A DNA stretch of 64,000 bases from Sinohyriopsis cumingii (Eukaryota; Mollusca; Bivalvia; Unionida; Unionidae). Made by a program: the position numbers and the translations under genes. Each line of letters begins with the position of its first letter. Position 1 is the first letter of the stretch. The notes under the pieces were generated by a model. The model saw only the letters and a program-made list of their open reading frames with translations. It searched no databases and had not been told where the DNA came from. This document shows positions 13,190 to 24,749 of this stretch, piece after piece. The stretch lies in NCBI GenBank assembly GCA_028554795.2, contig CM068839.1, positions 14,036,220 to 14,100,219 on the forward strand, written 5' to 3'.

Positions 13190-13880
13190 GTCAAGCAATA
13201 TTCCACATGCTATTCATTAAGTGTGAAGCATTAGTACATATGCTATCCATTGTGTCAAGCAATAGTCCATATATTATTCATTGTGTCAAGCAATATTCCA
13301 CATGCTATTCATTAAGTGTGAAGCATTAGTACATATGCTATCCGTTGTGTCAAGCAATAATCCATATATTATTCATTGTGTCAAGCAATATTCCACATGC
13401 TATTCATTAAGTGTGAAGCATTAGTACATATGCTATCCATTGTGTCAAGCAATAATTCATATATTATTCACTGTGTCAAGCAATAGTCCATAAACTGTTC
13501 ATTATGTCTCAAGCAATAATCCATATATTATTATTATTCATTGTGTCAAGCATTAGTCCATATATTGTTCATTGTGTCAAACAATTGTCCATATTATATT
13601 CATTGTGTCAAACAATTGTCCATATTATATTCATTGTGTCAAACAATTGTCCATATATTGTTCATTGTATCAGGCAATAGTTGATATATTATTCATTGTG
13701 TCTTACAATAGTTCATATGATATTAATTGTCAAGCAATAATCCAAATATTATTCATTGTGTCTCACAATAATCCATATGATATTCATTGTGTCAAGCATA
13801 ACTCCATATGATATTGATTGTCAAGTAATAGTCCATTTGTTATTCATTATGTCAAGCAATAGTCCATATGATATTCATTG
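13190..13880. repeat. Diverged minisatellite related to the 47-bp array
   Basis: Shorter units (about 31-38 bp) repeat GTCAAGCAATAGTCCATAT and ATTCATTGTG with many substitutions. The shared AGCAATAGTCCAT core suggests common ancestry with 12595-12962. A 79-codon open frame here (13572-13811) is only repeat translation. Confidence 0.85.
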
Positions 13881-14308
13881 ACTGTAAAAATTGATTAATC
13901 ACATTTTTCAATTATTTGAGAAGATCTACAATAATATTGTAATATAATTCATATGATATGGTACAAATGGTGTTATAATAGTAGTAATTCTATATACAAC
14001 TGTAAGAATGGCCAATAGCCTGAATTACCTGAATAAAGATTCTAATCTGACCACACAGTCCAAAATTTACTTAAATCAGTAGCATTCTACTTCTTCTTTA
14101 CATTCACACCATTCGTCTGTGGTGTTAGTTAATTATAAGAAATTAGCTGAGCAGGAATATAGTGAAAATAGTGGAAGAAATGTCGAACAGTATTTTCTTG
14201 TCAGTCTCAATAGTGGAAAAAGTGGGGAAGGATTCTCAACCATTTTATTAATCTCTCAGGCTGAAAGATACTCTTTGTGTCTAAAAATAGTTTTCCTTTT
14301 TATTACAG

Positions 14309-14386
14309 CTGAAGCATATTTTTACTGGGAAATTTGTCCACATGAGTACAACCCAAACCAGTCAAATTGACAAGAACTATATGAAG
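14309..14386 (+). CDS. ITPR-like receptor, internal exon C; founder unit of the 84-bp array
   Basis: This 78-bp exon (26 codons, phase 0 to 0) follows the strong acceptor TTTTCCTTTTTATTACAG and ends ATGAAG before donor GTTTGT. It reads Leu-Lys-His-Ile-Phe-Thr-Gly-Lys-Phe-Val-His-Met, then ends Asp-Lys-Asn-Tyr-Met-Lys. It aligns gap-free over all 26 residues with the ITPR segment that begins Leu-Leu-His, has Asn-Lys-Tyr-Leu in the middle and ends Glu-Lys-Asn-Ala-Met-Arg. The next exon resumes with Val-Ser-Leu where ITPRs have Val-Thr-Leu. Without this exon the domain would lack 26 residues between exons B and D. Later units of the downstream array repeat this exon without an acceptor. Confidence 0.9.
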
Positions 14387-17300
14387 GTTTGTATATTGCA
14401 TATATTTACTGGGAAATTTGTCCACATGAGTACAACCCAAACCAGTCAAATTGACAAGAACTAAATGAAGGTTTGTATATTGCATATATTTACTGGGAAA
14501 TTTGTCCACATGAGTACAACCCAGACAAGTCAAATTGACAAGAACTATATGAAAGTTTGTATATTGCATATATTTACTGGGAAATTTGTCCACATGAGTA
14601 CAACCCAGAAAAATCAAATTGACAAGAACTATATGAAGGTTTGTGTATTGCATATATTTACTGGGAAATTTGTCCACATGAGTACAACCCAGACAAGTCA
14701 AACTGACAAGAACTATATGAAGGTTTGTGTATTGTATATATTTACTGGGAAATTTGTCCACATGAGTACAACCCAAACCAGTCAAATTGACAAGAACTAT
14801 ATGAAGGTTTGTGTATTGGATATATTTACTGGGAAATTTGTCCACATGAGTACAACCCAAACCAGTCAAATTGACAAGAACTATATGAAGGTTTGTGTAT
14901 TGGATATATTTACTGGGAAATTTGTCCACATGAGTACAACCCAATGCAGTCAAACTGACAAGAACGATATGAAGGTTTGTGTATTGCATATATTTACTGG
15001 GAAATTTGTCCACACGAGTACAACCCAGAAAAGTCAAATTGACAAGAACTATATGAAGGTTTGTGTATTTGATATATTTACTGGGAAATTTGTCCACATG
15101 AGTACAACCCAAACCAGTCAAATTGACAAGAACTATATGAAAGTTTGTATATTGTATATATTTACTGGGAAATTTGTCCACATGAGTACAACCCAAACCA
15201 GTCAAATTGACAAGAACGATATGAAGGTTTGTGTATTGCATATATTTACTGGGAAATTTGTCCACATGAGTACAACCCAGAAAAGTCAAATTGACAAGAA
15301 CTATATGAAGGTTTGTATATTGTATATATTTACTGGGAAATTTGTCCACATGAGTACAACCCAAACCAGTCAAATTGACAAGAACTATATGAAGGTTTGT
15401 GTATTGCATATATTTACTGGGAAATTTGTCCACATGAGTACAACCCAAACCAGTCAAATTGACAAGAACTATATGAAGGTTTGTATATTGGATATATTTA
15501 CTGGGAAATTTGTCCACATGAGTACAACCCAAACCAGTCAAATTGACAAGAACGATATGAAGGTTTGTGTATTGCATATATTTACTGGGAAATTTGTCCA
15601 CATGAGTACAACCCAGACAAGTCAAATTGACAAGAACTATATGAAGGTTTGTATATTGTATATATTTACTGGGAAATTTGTCCACATGAGTACAACCCAA
15701 ACCGGTCAAATTGACAAGAACTATATGAAGGTTGTATACTGTATATATTTACTGGGAAATTTGTCCACATGAGTACAACCCAGACAAGTCAAATTGACAA
15801 GAACTAAATGAAGGTTGTATACTGTATATATTTACTGGGAAATTTGTCCACATGAGTACAACCCAAACCAGTCAAATTGACAAGAACTAAATGAAGGTTT
15901 GTATATTGTATATATTTACTGGGAAAATTTGTCCACATGAGTACAACCCAAACCAGTCAAATTGACAAGAACTAAATGAAGGTTGTATACTGTATATATT
16001 TACTGGGAAATTTGTCCACATGAGTACAACCCAGAAAAGTCAAATTGACAAGAACTATATGAAGGTTGTATACTGTATATATTTACTGGGAAATTTGTCC
16101 ACATGAGTACAACCCAAACCAGTCAAATTGACAAGAACTAAATGAAGGTTTGTATATTGTATATATTTACTGGGAAAATTTGTCCACATGAGTACAACCC
16201 AAACCAGTCAAATTGACAAGAACTAAATGAAGGTTTGTATATTGTATATATTTACTGGGAAATTTGTCCACATGAGTACAACCCAAACCGGTCAAATTGA
16301 CAAGAACTATATGAAGGTTGTATACTGTATATATTTACTGGGAAATTTGTCCACATGAGTACAACCCAGACAAGTCAAATTGACAAGAACTAAATGAAGG
16401 TTGTATACTGTATATATTTACTGGGAAATTTGTCCACATGAGTACAACCCAGACAAGTCAAATTGACAAGAACTATATGAAGGTTGTATACTGTATATAT
16501 TTACTGGGAAATTTGTCCACATGAGTACAACCCAGACAAGTCAAATTGACAAGAACTAAATGAAGGTTGTATACTGTATATATTTACTGGGAAATTTGTC
16601 CACATGAGTACAACCCAAACCGGTCAAATTGACAAGAACTATATGAAGGTTGTATATTGTATATATTTACTGGGAAATTTGTCCACATGAGTACAACCCA
16701 GACAAGTCAAATTGACAAGAACTATATGAAGGTTGTATACTGTATATATTTACTGGGAAATTTGTCCACATGAGTACAACCCAGACAAGTCAAATTGACA
16801 AGAACTAAATGAAGGTTGTATACTGTATATATTTACTGGGAAATTTGTCCACATGAGTACAACCCAAACCGGTCAAATTGACAAGAACTATATGAAGGTT
16901 GTATATTGTATATATTTACTGGGAAATTTGTCCACATGAGTACAACCCAAACCAGTCAAATTGACAAGAACTAAATGAAGGTTTGTATATTGTATATATT
17001 TACTGGGAAATTTGTCCACATGAGTACAACCCAAACCGGTCAAATTGACAAGAACTATATGAAGGTTGTATACTGTATATATTTACTGGGAAATTTGTCC
17101 ACATGAGTACAACCCAGACAAGTCAAATTGACAAGAACTATATGAAGGTTGTATACTGTATATATTTACTGGGAAAGTTGTCCACATGAGTACAACCCAA
17201 ACCAGTCAAATTGACAAGAACTAAATGAAGGTTTGTATATTGTATATATTTACTGGGAAATTTGTCCACATGAGTACAACCCAAACCGGTCAAATTGACA

Positions 17301-18427
17301 AGAACTATATGAAGGTTGTATACTGTATATATTTACTGGGAAATTTGTCCACATGAGTACAACCCAGACAAGTCAAATTGACAAGAACGATATGAAGGTT
17401 TGTGTATTGCATATATTTACTGGGAAATTTGTCCACATGAGTACAGCCCAGACAAGTCAAATTGACAAGAACTAAATGAAGGTTGTATACTGTATATATT
17501 TACTGGGAAATTTGTCCACATGAGTACAACCCAGACAAGTCAAATTGACAAGAACTATATGAAGGTTGTATACTGTATATATTTACTGGGAAATTTGTCC
17601 ACATGAGTACAACCCAGACAAGTCAAATTGACAAGAACTAAATGAAGGTTGTATACTGTATATATTTACTGGGAAATTTGTCCACATGAGTACAACCCAA
17701 ACCGGTCAAATTGACAAGAACTATATGAAGGTTGTATACTGTATATATTTACTGGGAAATTTGTCCACATGAGTACAACCCAAACAAGTCAAATTGACAA
17801 GAACTATATGAAGGTTTGTGTATTTGATATTTTTACTGGGAAATTTGTCCACACAAGTACAACCCAGACCAGTCAAATTGACAAGAACTATATGAAGGTT
17901 TGTATATTGCATATATTTACTGGGAAAATTTGTCCACATGAGTACAACCCAGACCAGTCAAATTGACAAGAACTAAATGAAGGTTTGTATATTGTATATA
18001 TTTACTGGGAAATTTGTCCACATGAGTACAACCCAAACCAGTCAAATTGACAAGAACGATATGAAGGTTTGTATATTGCATATATTTACTGGGAAATTTG
18101 TCCACATGAGTACAACCCAAACCAGTCAAATTGACAAGAACGATATGAAGGTTTGTATATTGTATATATTTACTGGGAAAATTTGTCCACATGAGTACAA
18201 CCCAAACAAGTCAAATTGACAAGAACTATATGAAGGTTTGTGTATTTGATATTTTTACTGGGAAATTTGTCCACACAAGTACAACCCAGACCAGTCAAAT
18301 TGACAAGAACTATATGAAGGTTTGTATATTGTATATATTTACTGGGAAATTTGTCCACATGAGTACAACCCAAACCAGTCTTATTGACAAGGACTATATG
18401 AAGGCTTGTGTATTGTGTATATTTTAA
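14312..18427 (+). repeat. Exon-derived tandem array, 84-bp unit, about 49 copies
   Basis: Each unit is exon C from its GCATAT onward (67 bp) plus the first 17 bp of the following intron (GTTTGTATATTGCATAT). At 84 bp it equals 28 codons, so frame is kept from unit to unit. Most units from about 14465 to 15730 are open on both strands. Around 15730-17770 an 83-bp variant (GGTTGTATACTG, one T lost) dominates and breaks the frame; 85-bp variants with GGGAAAA also occur. Recurring blocks point to higher-order duplications, for example the ACACAAGTACAACCCAGACC variant near 17850 and again near 18270. Unit 2 already has TAA in place of the Tyr codon, so reading through from exon C would stop there. 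The array lies in the intron between exons C and D. Confidence 0.95.
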
Positions 18428-19041
18428 TCACATGACTACTTTTATTTATGTTAATATACATATATACATGTAACACATATAATAACACCTGACATCACAA
18501 ATAATGTAAAGGAAAGAGATAATGATAACATGATCTTAATGTATTTCACTATATTATTCTGTTGTTTCCTTAAAATAAAATCAGTACTTTTTGTCATGCA
18601 ATATACAGGATCATCATCTTTTCTGTGGTAGGTAAATTAATCAACATGTTTCATAAGTTTCATTTGAAATGAGCGTCCAGAGAAAACCCATTTTTGATAT
18701 TTATTATTTGTGGGAAATATATAATCTTCTTTACATTTCTTTTTCTTGATCTTTTCCCCTTCTATTTGAAATGAAATATTGGAATAGTGCACTTTCTGAA
18801 TATTTTGTAGGGAATTAAAAGCAGCAATTGATATAGGATGGTCTGTTCCACATCAGATGTTTTTATATCAAATGAAAGGGTCATATCCAGGAAGTCCTTT
18901 TTGGGTGTGGGTTGGGTAGGGAGCATAAACAAATAGGCAAGAGGTCTGTGGGAACAGAACCCCTAAAGGGGGCCGAAGCATTTTAATAATTTCCAGGGCA
19001 TTACTTCAGCTTTCAATGTTATTTTAACTCTTATGGTTAGT
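18428..19041. other. Intronic sequence without recognisable content
   Basis: AT-rich intron between the exon-derived array and the hAT-type MITE. I see no splice-flanked open frame or repeat. Confidence 0.6.
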
Positions 19042-19049
19042 GCTCAGCA

Positions 19050-19248
19050 CAGAGGCGTAGCTATGATATTTTGCACCCGGGGACGAACTATAAAATTGGC
19101 GCCCCAGCCCCCTCCCCGTTTAATCACATTTTTGAATATTACCCTTGTTTACTTATTATAATGTAACGTTGTAAGCCTCATTTTGGCGCCCCTGTACCTT
19201 GGCGCCCGGGGACATATGTACCCCCCTGCCCCCCCAGGTACACCTCTG
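19050..19248. mobile_element. hAT-type MITE with 8-bp target-site duplication
   Basis: The element starts CAGAGGCGTAGCTA and ends AGGTACACCTCTG; the termini are imperfect inverted repeats. GCTCAGCA flanks it on both sides (19042-19049 and 19249-19256), the 8-bp duplication expected of hAT transposases. Length is 199 bp with GC-rich internal blocks (GGCGCCC) unlike the AT-rich surroundings. It has no coding capacity. Confidence 0.9.
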
Positions 19249-19256
19249 GCTCAGCA

Positions 19257-19615
19257 ACCCACAACCAAGGCCTCTGTATATTCACAAGTAATCAGCAACC
19301 CACAACCAAGGCTTATGTATATTTTACAAGTAATCAGCAACCCACAAACCAAGGCCTATATATATCTAAGAAGTGATCAGCAACCCAAAAACCAAGGCCT
19401 CTGTATACTTGACAAGTAATCAGCAACCCACAAACCAAGGCCTCTGTATATTTGACAAATGATTAGCAACCCACAAACCATGGCCTCAGTATATCTGACA
19501 AGTGATCTCTGTATATCTGACAAGTGATCAGCAACCCACAAACCAAGGCCTCTTTATAGCTGACAAGTAATCAGCAACTCACAAACCAAGGCCTTTGCAT
19601 ATCTGACACTCATCT
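19257..19615. repeat. Minisatellite, about 43-bp unit, about 8 copies
   Basis: Units carry AGCAACCCACAAACCAAGGC, TCTGTATAT and GACAAGTGATC. The array begins right at the MITE's right-hand flank; the MITE target GCTCAGCA overlaps the CAGCAACCC phase of the repeat, so the MITE probably inserted at the array edge. Confidence 0.85.
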
Positions 19616-20810
19616 GAACCAATCACTGTGCTACTGACCTCAGACCTCAATGATTTATCTTTTATTCTATATATAAGCCAATATGTCACTTTTCCCATAA
19701 CTGACAGGCCTCTATCACTATTTGTTACACATTAACCCACCTTAGTTAAATAAATCATGCAGGGTTTTATGATAGGTTGACCAGCTCCCTTGTGTATTTT
19801 ACTACTGCCAACAAACTGGTGTAGAGGACATAACCAAAACCACCTCAATGGCCCAGAAACCAGGGACATCTTTACATCCTTCTATTTTCATTAAACAGAA
19901 ATCCAATTCAACTTTCCATACAATTTGTTAAATTTTCAGGTCTACCCCTTAATAATTATTGCAATAAGTAACATTACTGTATAAATCACCGGCAAACAGA
20001 CCATCCAAACAAGACACTATTTCAATAACAAACTGTATCATGTAAGTCATTGGCAAACAGACCATGCCAACAAGGCTTTATTTCATTAACTAACTGTACC
20101 ACATATTCCAACCACGATATTTTTTTCTTCTTTTCTCTCAAGTTACTTTTTTTCTCATACAAGTATTATGGTAGAATAACATATTCTTTTTTCAAATCAG
20201 TACAAGAGAATATCTTTCAAGCATTTCTGGGGCCTGAAAATTTAAAAAAAAAATCTAAAGTCCTGCCCTCTCAAAAAGTAAGTAGCCATCCCATAACTTA
20301 CATTAATACAAAGAGTTAAGATGGGGCTGTGAAGCTGGATGCAACATAAACAGCATTAGTGGGATGAATAAAGAACCTTACTAGTAGTTATTGGAAACAA
20401 GAAAAACAAAACAAAAGTTGACAATGTTATTCAAAATGATCAAAGACTTTTGTAGATGTAATCCTCACCATTGTATCTTCTGGAACTACACAATTTCTAC
20501 AGATATCTTTAGTTTTAGCCTTTTCCAGCTCTTTGGAACACTTGGCAAGCTGTAATTGGATTTGAGGCAATTGACTTCAGATTTCAACTCCTTAATGACC
20601 ATATTACATTTAAATGCTCACAAGGTCTAGAGCTTATTGGGTTGAAACTCAGGTCACTTTTGGTAGCTGGATTGTCTATCTAGCTAGACTGAGAAAGTGA
20701 AAATGCAGTTCAGACCTTTAACTTAGATCTTTTCTTTCTCTATTAGTAGTTATTTCTTTATTTTTTTGTGCTTTATGTATTTACTTTTCTTTTCTGACAA
20801 TGCTCTGATC

Positions 20811-21018
20811 ACAAAATGTAATTATCAATTGTGACTTTACAAGCAGATTATAGAAAGTGACAGATCCAGGGTAATAGTGAGTCCTTTAACAATAATGTAT
20901 GCCACACATTGATGACAAAATATAATTATCAGGTGTGACTTTACAAGAAGTAGATTATAGAAAGTGACAGATCCAAGGTAAAAGAGAGTCCTTTGACAAT
21001 AATGTATGTCACATATTG
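20811..21018. repeat. Direct duplication of about 115 bp
   Basis: Two diverged copies share AATTATCAGGTGTGACTTTA, AGATTATAGAAAGTGACAGA and ACAATAATGTATG, ending just before the SINE at 21028. Confidence 0.85.
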
Positions 21019-21027
21019 ATATATAGA

Positions 21028-21350
21028 CTGCTCCGTTAGTCTAGTGGTTAGAGCATCTGCCTCAGCAGCAGGAGGTCGCGGGTTTGAACCCTGGCCAAGT
21101 CATACCAAAGACTCATAAAAATGGTACTAACAGCTGCCTCACTACGTGCTCAGCATTAAGAGGTTAGTGTTAGTACTGGTTGGCCTGGTGTCAGGATAAT
21201 GTGACTGGGTGGGACATCATGCTACATGTCTGCGGCATGATGCCCCAGTGCTAGACATTACTATAAACTGCCACACTGCAGACATCGTAGCAATATGACT
21301 GAAAAATTGTTAAAGCTATGTTAAAAATCCAAAATCACACACACACATTG
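21028..21350 (+). mobile_element. SINE, family 1, copy 3 (full length)
   Basis: The tRNA-like head has GTCTAGTGGTTAGAGCATC and the B-box-like GGTTTGAACCC. The body matches 681-982 and the tail is CA-rich (ATCACACACACACA). It is the longest copy and carries an extra GTAGCAATATGACTGAAAAA segment before the tail. Confidence 0.9.
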
Positions 21351-22326
21351 ATATCAGCATTTTACATTTTACATTCTTTGACTTATTTTTATTATTTACT
21401 AGATGTGTTATGATTTTTGCTGATTGTTTTACAACACAAATCAGTTGTAGAGAAAGAATGACAGACTAATTCAGGCAGAGAATATTAGATTATAGGTCCT
21501 TTCCTATTAATTGTTTATGTTGTAAGTCAGTCTAATGATAAAAAAACTATAGTGACCACTTTAGAGATGTCAGTAAGCAGTGATCTACTAAAATTAACCC
21601 TCTCACATGATTCAGCTGTTCACATCATTCTCTACTTGTTCTCATGGTTTGCTGAACAGACCCAAATCCAGTTTATGTGGTGTCAGGGCTAATATTTGAC
21701 TTTTAAGTTGTTATTTGCAACTCTGCCAGTGTTTGGGTGTTTTTTTAATGCCATTGGCTACAGTCTGTGTTGTAAATAAAAAGTGGCAGAGCACAACTTG
21801 TTGGTCTTGAATAACATGTTATATCATTTCAAATTAATTATAATGTTAGCAACCCATTGTGCTTTATTAGACTGTTAATAATGTTATAAATGTTACCTGT
21901 CTGGTCCATCTGTTTACAAGCCTAAACAATTAACATGAGACTGTACTCTTACATAAGCCTATATAAAGATTGATGGTAGATGATGGCTGCAGTATACTAA
22001 CTGATTACCCAACATAAATTAACTGAATAATAACATTATTTTCAGTTTTAAAAAAACTATATGTATCAGATATTATAGTGGCAACCATTTAAATAATAAT
22101 TTATTTTTCGCTAAACTTAGTAATTTTGGTGAGAGTTGTTGCCCTTGCCAGTCATGTTAAGGCCGTTTCGTAATCAAATATAAACTGATGACATTTTGCA
22201 GCATCAGATTACATTCTCAGTTGCATTATTTTAAATCTATCAGATACATTTCTTAGTTAATATGATTGCTATTAACAAAATTACAGTTACTAACATATTT
22301 TGTCTGTAAAATTCTTCAATGTCCTT

Positions 22327-22583
22327 GGAGGGGCCCCGAGTGGCCGAGTGGTCTAAAGCGCTCACCGTTCCGGATCACTGCCATCTCACCTCTGTCTGCG
22401 TGGGTTCGAGTCCAAGGCTCGGCTAGTGTGGGTACATGGGAAAGTCTGCCAGTAGTTTCTTGTGGGTCTGTGGTTCTTCCCTGGGTTTTCCAGGGTTCTT
22501 CCTCCACCAATTATACTGGCCGCCATGTATAGCCTATCTTGTGCTGAAAAATGGTGTTAAACCCTAGAACAACAACAACAACA
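22327..22583 (+). mobile_element. SINE, family 2 (tRNA-Leu-like head, AAC tail)
   Basis: The head GAGTGGCCGAGTGGTCTAAA is a typical tRNA-Leu/Ser-type A box and GGGTTCGAGTCC is a canonical B box. A 140-bp body (CTGGGTTTTCCAGGGTTCTT, CCGCCATGTATAGCC) and an ACA/AAC-rich tail follow. A second copy lies inverted at 33424-33690. The head has an insertion in its anticodon/variable region and the element continues far past the B box, so it is not a functional tRNA gene. Confidence 0.9.
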
Positions 22584-23129
22584 ATCAATGTCCTTGGACA
22601 CAAGTGAGGGAAGAAAATATTATTGACAAAGGATCCATTTTGATGTAAGCAGGCAGGAGGAAGAAGGGGGTGGGCAAGAAATGAATAACCATGAAAGAAA
22701 AAGCTGGACATTTCTAATTACAAGATCTAGTGTATTAAAGTTTTAAAACCAAAACAGGTACAATAAATCATGGAATAGATACAATAAAGCATGGAATAGG
22801 TACAATAAAGCATGGAATTCTTTGCAAGCCATGACTGAAAAGTTAAATCAATGTTGACATAAACTGGCACAACCTTAAATATAGTTTAGTTGTCTGAACT
22901 GTTTTTTATAACTGTAAATCAGATCTTAAAGTTGTTGTCTGAAGTTGTCAAGCTAACCCACATATATCCAACTAATTTATGCATGTACGTAATTTACTGG
23001 GAATTTATATTATATCATCAGGAAAGTCGATAAGCAAATATCTTAATCCTGCAGGCAGATTAATATTTATGACAAATTGAAGTATGTTAACTAATTAATG
23101 TTACCATATTGACTGACCAAGGACTGTTA
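22584..23129. other. Intronic sequence without recognisable content
   Basis: AT-rich intron. It contains a three-fold short repeat around 22756-22818 (ATGGAATAG(A/G)TACAATAAAG) and nothing else I can name. Confidence 0.6.
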
Positions 23130-23370
23130 AAAGCATATCATTAATTATATAATTTGCAGGTATAGCTACATGAATTATTAATTACATAATTTGCAGGTAT
23201 ACCTACATGAGTTCATTATTTGCATATTTTACTAATGTATCTACAAGAGTTCATTAATTGCATATTGTGCAGATATCCCTACATGAGTTCATTAATTTTA
23301 TATTTTGCAGATATCCCTACATGAGTTTATTAATGAGATATTTTGCAGGTATCACTACATGAGTTCAATG
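23130..23370 (+). repeat. Tandem repeat of a 3' splice site and exon start, about 39-bp unit, 6 copies
   Basis: The last unit is the real junction of exon D (TATTTTGCAG before GTATCACTACATGAGTTCA). Five upstream units repeat it in diverged form: TAATTTGCAGGTATAGCTAC, TAATTTGCAGGTATACCTAC, TATTTTACTAATGTATCTAC, TATTGTGCAGATATCCCTAC and TATTTTGCAGATATCCCTAC, each followed by a version of ATGAGTTCATTAAT. Four of the five keep an AG acceptor. Confidence 0.88.
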
Positions 23371-23429
23371 CAAAGAATGCACAGTTTAAGATTCTTCCAA
23401 GGTACAAGGTCAAATCAGAGGGTGAAGTG
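23349..23429 (+). CDS. ITPR-like receptor, internal exon D
   Basis: This 81-bp exon (27 codons, phase 0 to 0) lies between acceptor TATTTTGCAG and the strong donor GTGAGT. It reads Val-Ser-Leu-His-Glu-Phe, then Asn-Ala-Gln-Phe-Lys-Ile-Leu-Pro-Arg-Tyr-Lys-Val-Lys-Ser-Glu-Gly-Glu-Val. In ITPRs the equivalent is Val-Thr-Leu, then Gly-Ser-Trp-x-x-Ile-Gln-Pro-x-x-Lys-Leu-Arg, ending in Gly-Asp-x-Val. The hydrophobic and basic pattern is kept although the Trp is replaced. It continues the MIR-type beta-trefoil from exon C. The acceptor is the last of six similar tandem copies, so accurate splicing requires choosing the final AG. Confidence 0.9.
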
Positions 23430-23784
23430 GTGAGTACAGATATGCATATTAAGATTTAATAATCATATTTGAAACTTTACGATTTTATTTACACTCAGTA
23501 ACTCAAAAACTCAGAATAAAATTTATTAATGTATTTCCAATGTAATTATTTATGTTGGTCACAAGGTTTAATTTTTGGACAGGACATAGTTTGCCATGCG
23601 CTTTTATTTTATAGTCCTGGCTTTTACAGATAGATCCACTTGCTTGATGCCCAGGACAAGCACAAATTCAGCTTGGGAAATTCAAGTAGCAAGCTTCTTG
23701 CCTGGAGAGAGAGAGAGAGAGAGAGAGAAATCATGTTCAGTTCTTACATCCTCCAAGTCTTAAACTCTTCATGATCTTGCCACA

Positions 23785-23786
<2 letters not shown>

Positions 23787-23834
<48 letters not shown>
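23787..23834. repeat. AT dinucleotide microsatellite
   Basis: A run of alternating T and A of nearly 50 bp, preceded by a GA run at about 23706-23728. Confidence 0.95.
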
Positions 23835-23837
<3 letters not shown>

Positions 23838-24749
23838 CATGTTTATTTTACATTTATATATACCACACTTTTCAATTAAATAACTGCAGTTTCTTTCATG
23901 CACTATGCTGTAAAAATCTCTTATTTCCACATTGTAGTCAATGTCAAGGCCAGTCTAGCATTTTCTCACACAGACATGTAAACATTTACTATTAAAGCAA
24001 ATTTTGACAAATAGGAAAGTCAAATTGATAATTGAATTTATCAGTTTTATTTTGATTATAATATTTGTATTGGATTCCCCATTTATTAAGTCCTAACCTA
24101 GCCATTGGAAGTTTGTAAGCTTAGAAATGTGCCGAGATTGTTGACTCTGCACTAGGATCTTGTAAAATATTGTTTGGATGAATGTTGATTATTTGAAGGT
24201 GATAATAATTGTTAATAATTTAAGTCCTGAGATTTGTTGAACTTGTGAGTTAGGAAATAAACAGCATTTATTTCTAACAATTAGATACCTGGAAATCTAT
24301 CTCCCACAAGTTGTGTTTATCATCTATTGTTTATATAATTACTACAGAAGAGTGAGACATATTTACTGCTGGGCAAATTCATGAACCATGGAAGATACGT
24401 TGCTTAATCTTTAAATAAAGTATTAACAAAACATTTGATTAAAGCCCAACAAATTTCAATCTTTACTTACAACTTCACAAACAAATAAGATCTGGATTAT
24501 GATAATGTATGCAAATTGCTGATTGGTGAAAGTTTTGATAATCTAATGATTGTCTTTAGCTACAGAATGAATCACTTTGACAAAAGAATGTATCACTTTA
24601 ACAACATAATGTATCTCTTTGGCAATAGAATTATCCCTAAAATGATATTCATCTATTTATGCTATCTCAAAATATGAAAGATTATCCATAATTCCTCTAA
24701 AAATGCTTGAAGCAATTTTAGCAGTACCACTGAAGATATGGCCTTGATT

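Noticed and set aside
14303..15709. Long open frames of 468 codons (minus) and 435 codons (plus, 14465-15772) across the 84-bp array
   Set aside because: The unit is a multiple of three and homogenised, so any stop-free frame stays open. The minus-strand protein is purely the antisense of the exon repeat, and the plus-strand frame lacks its own acceptor. Not genes.
22266..22532. 88-codon frame across the family-2 SINE, and similar frames at 33337-33824
   Set aside because: They read through tRNA-like and SINE body sequence, not a gene.
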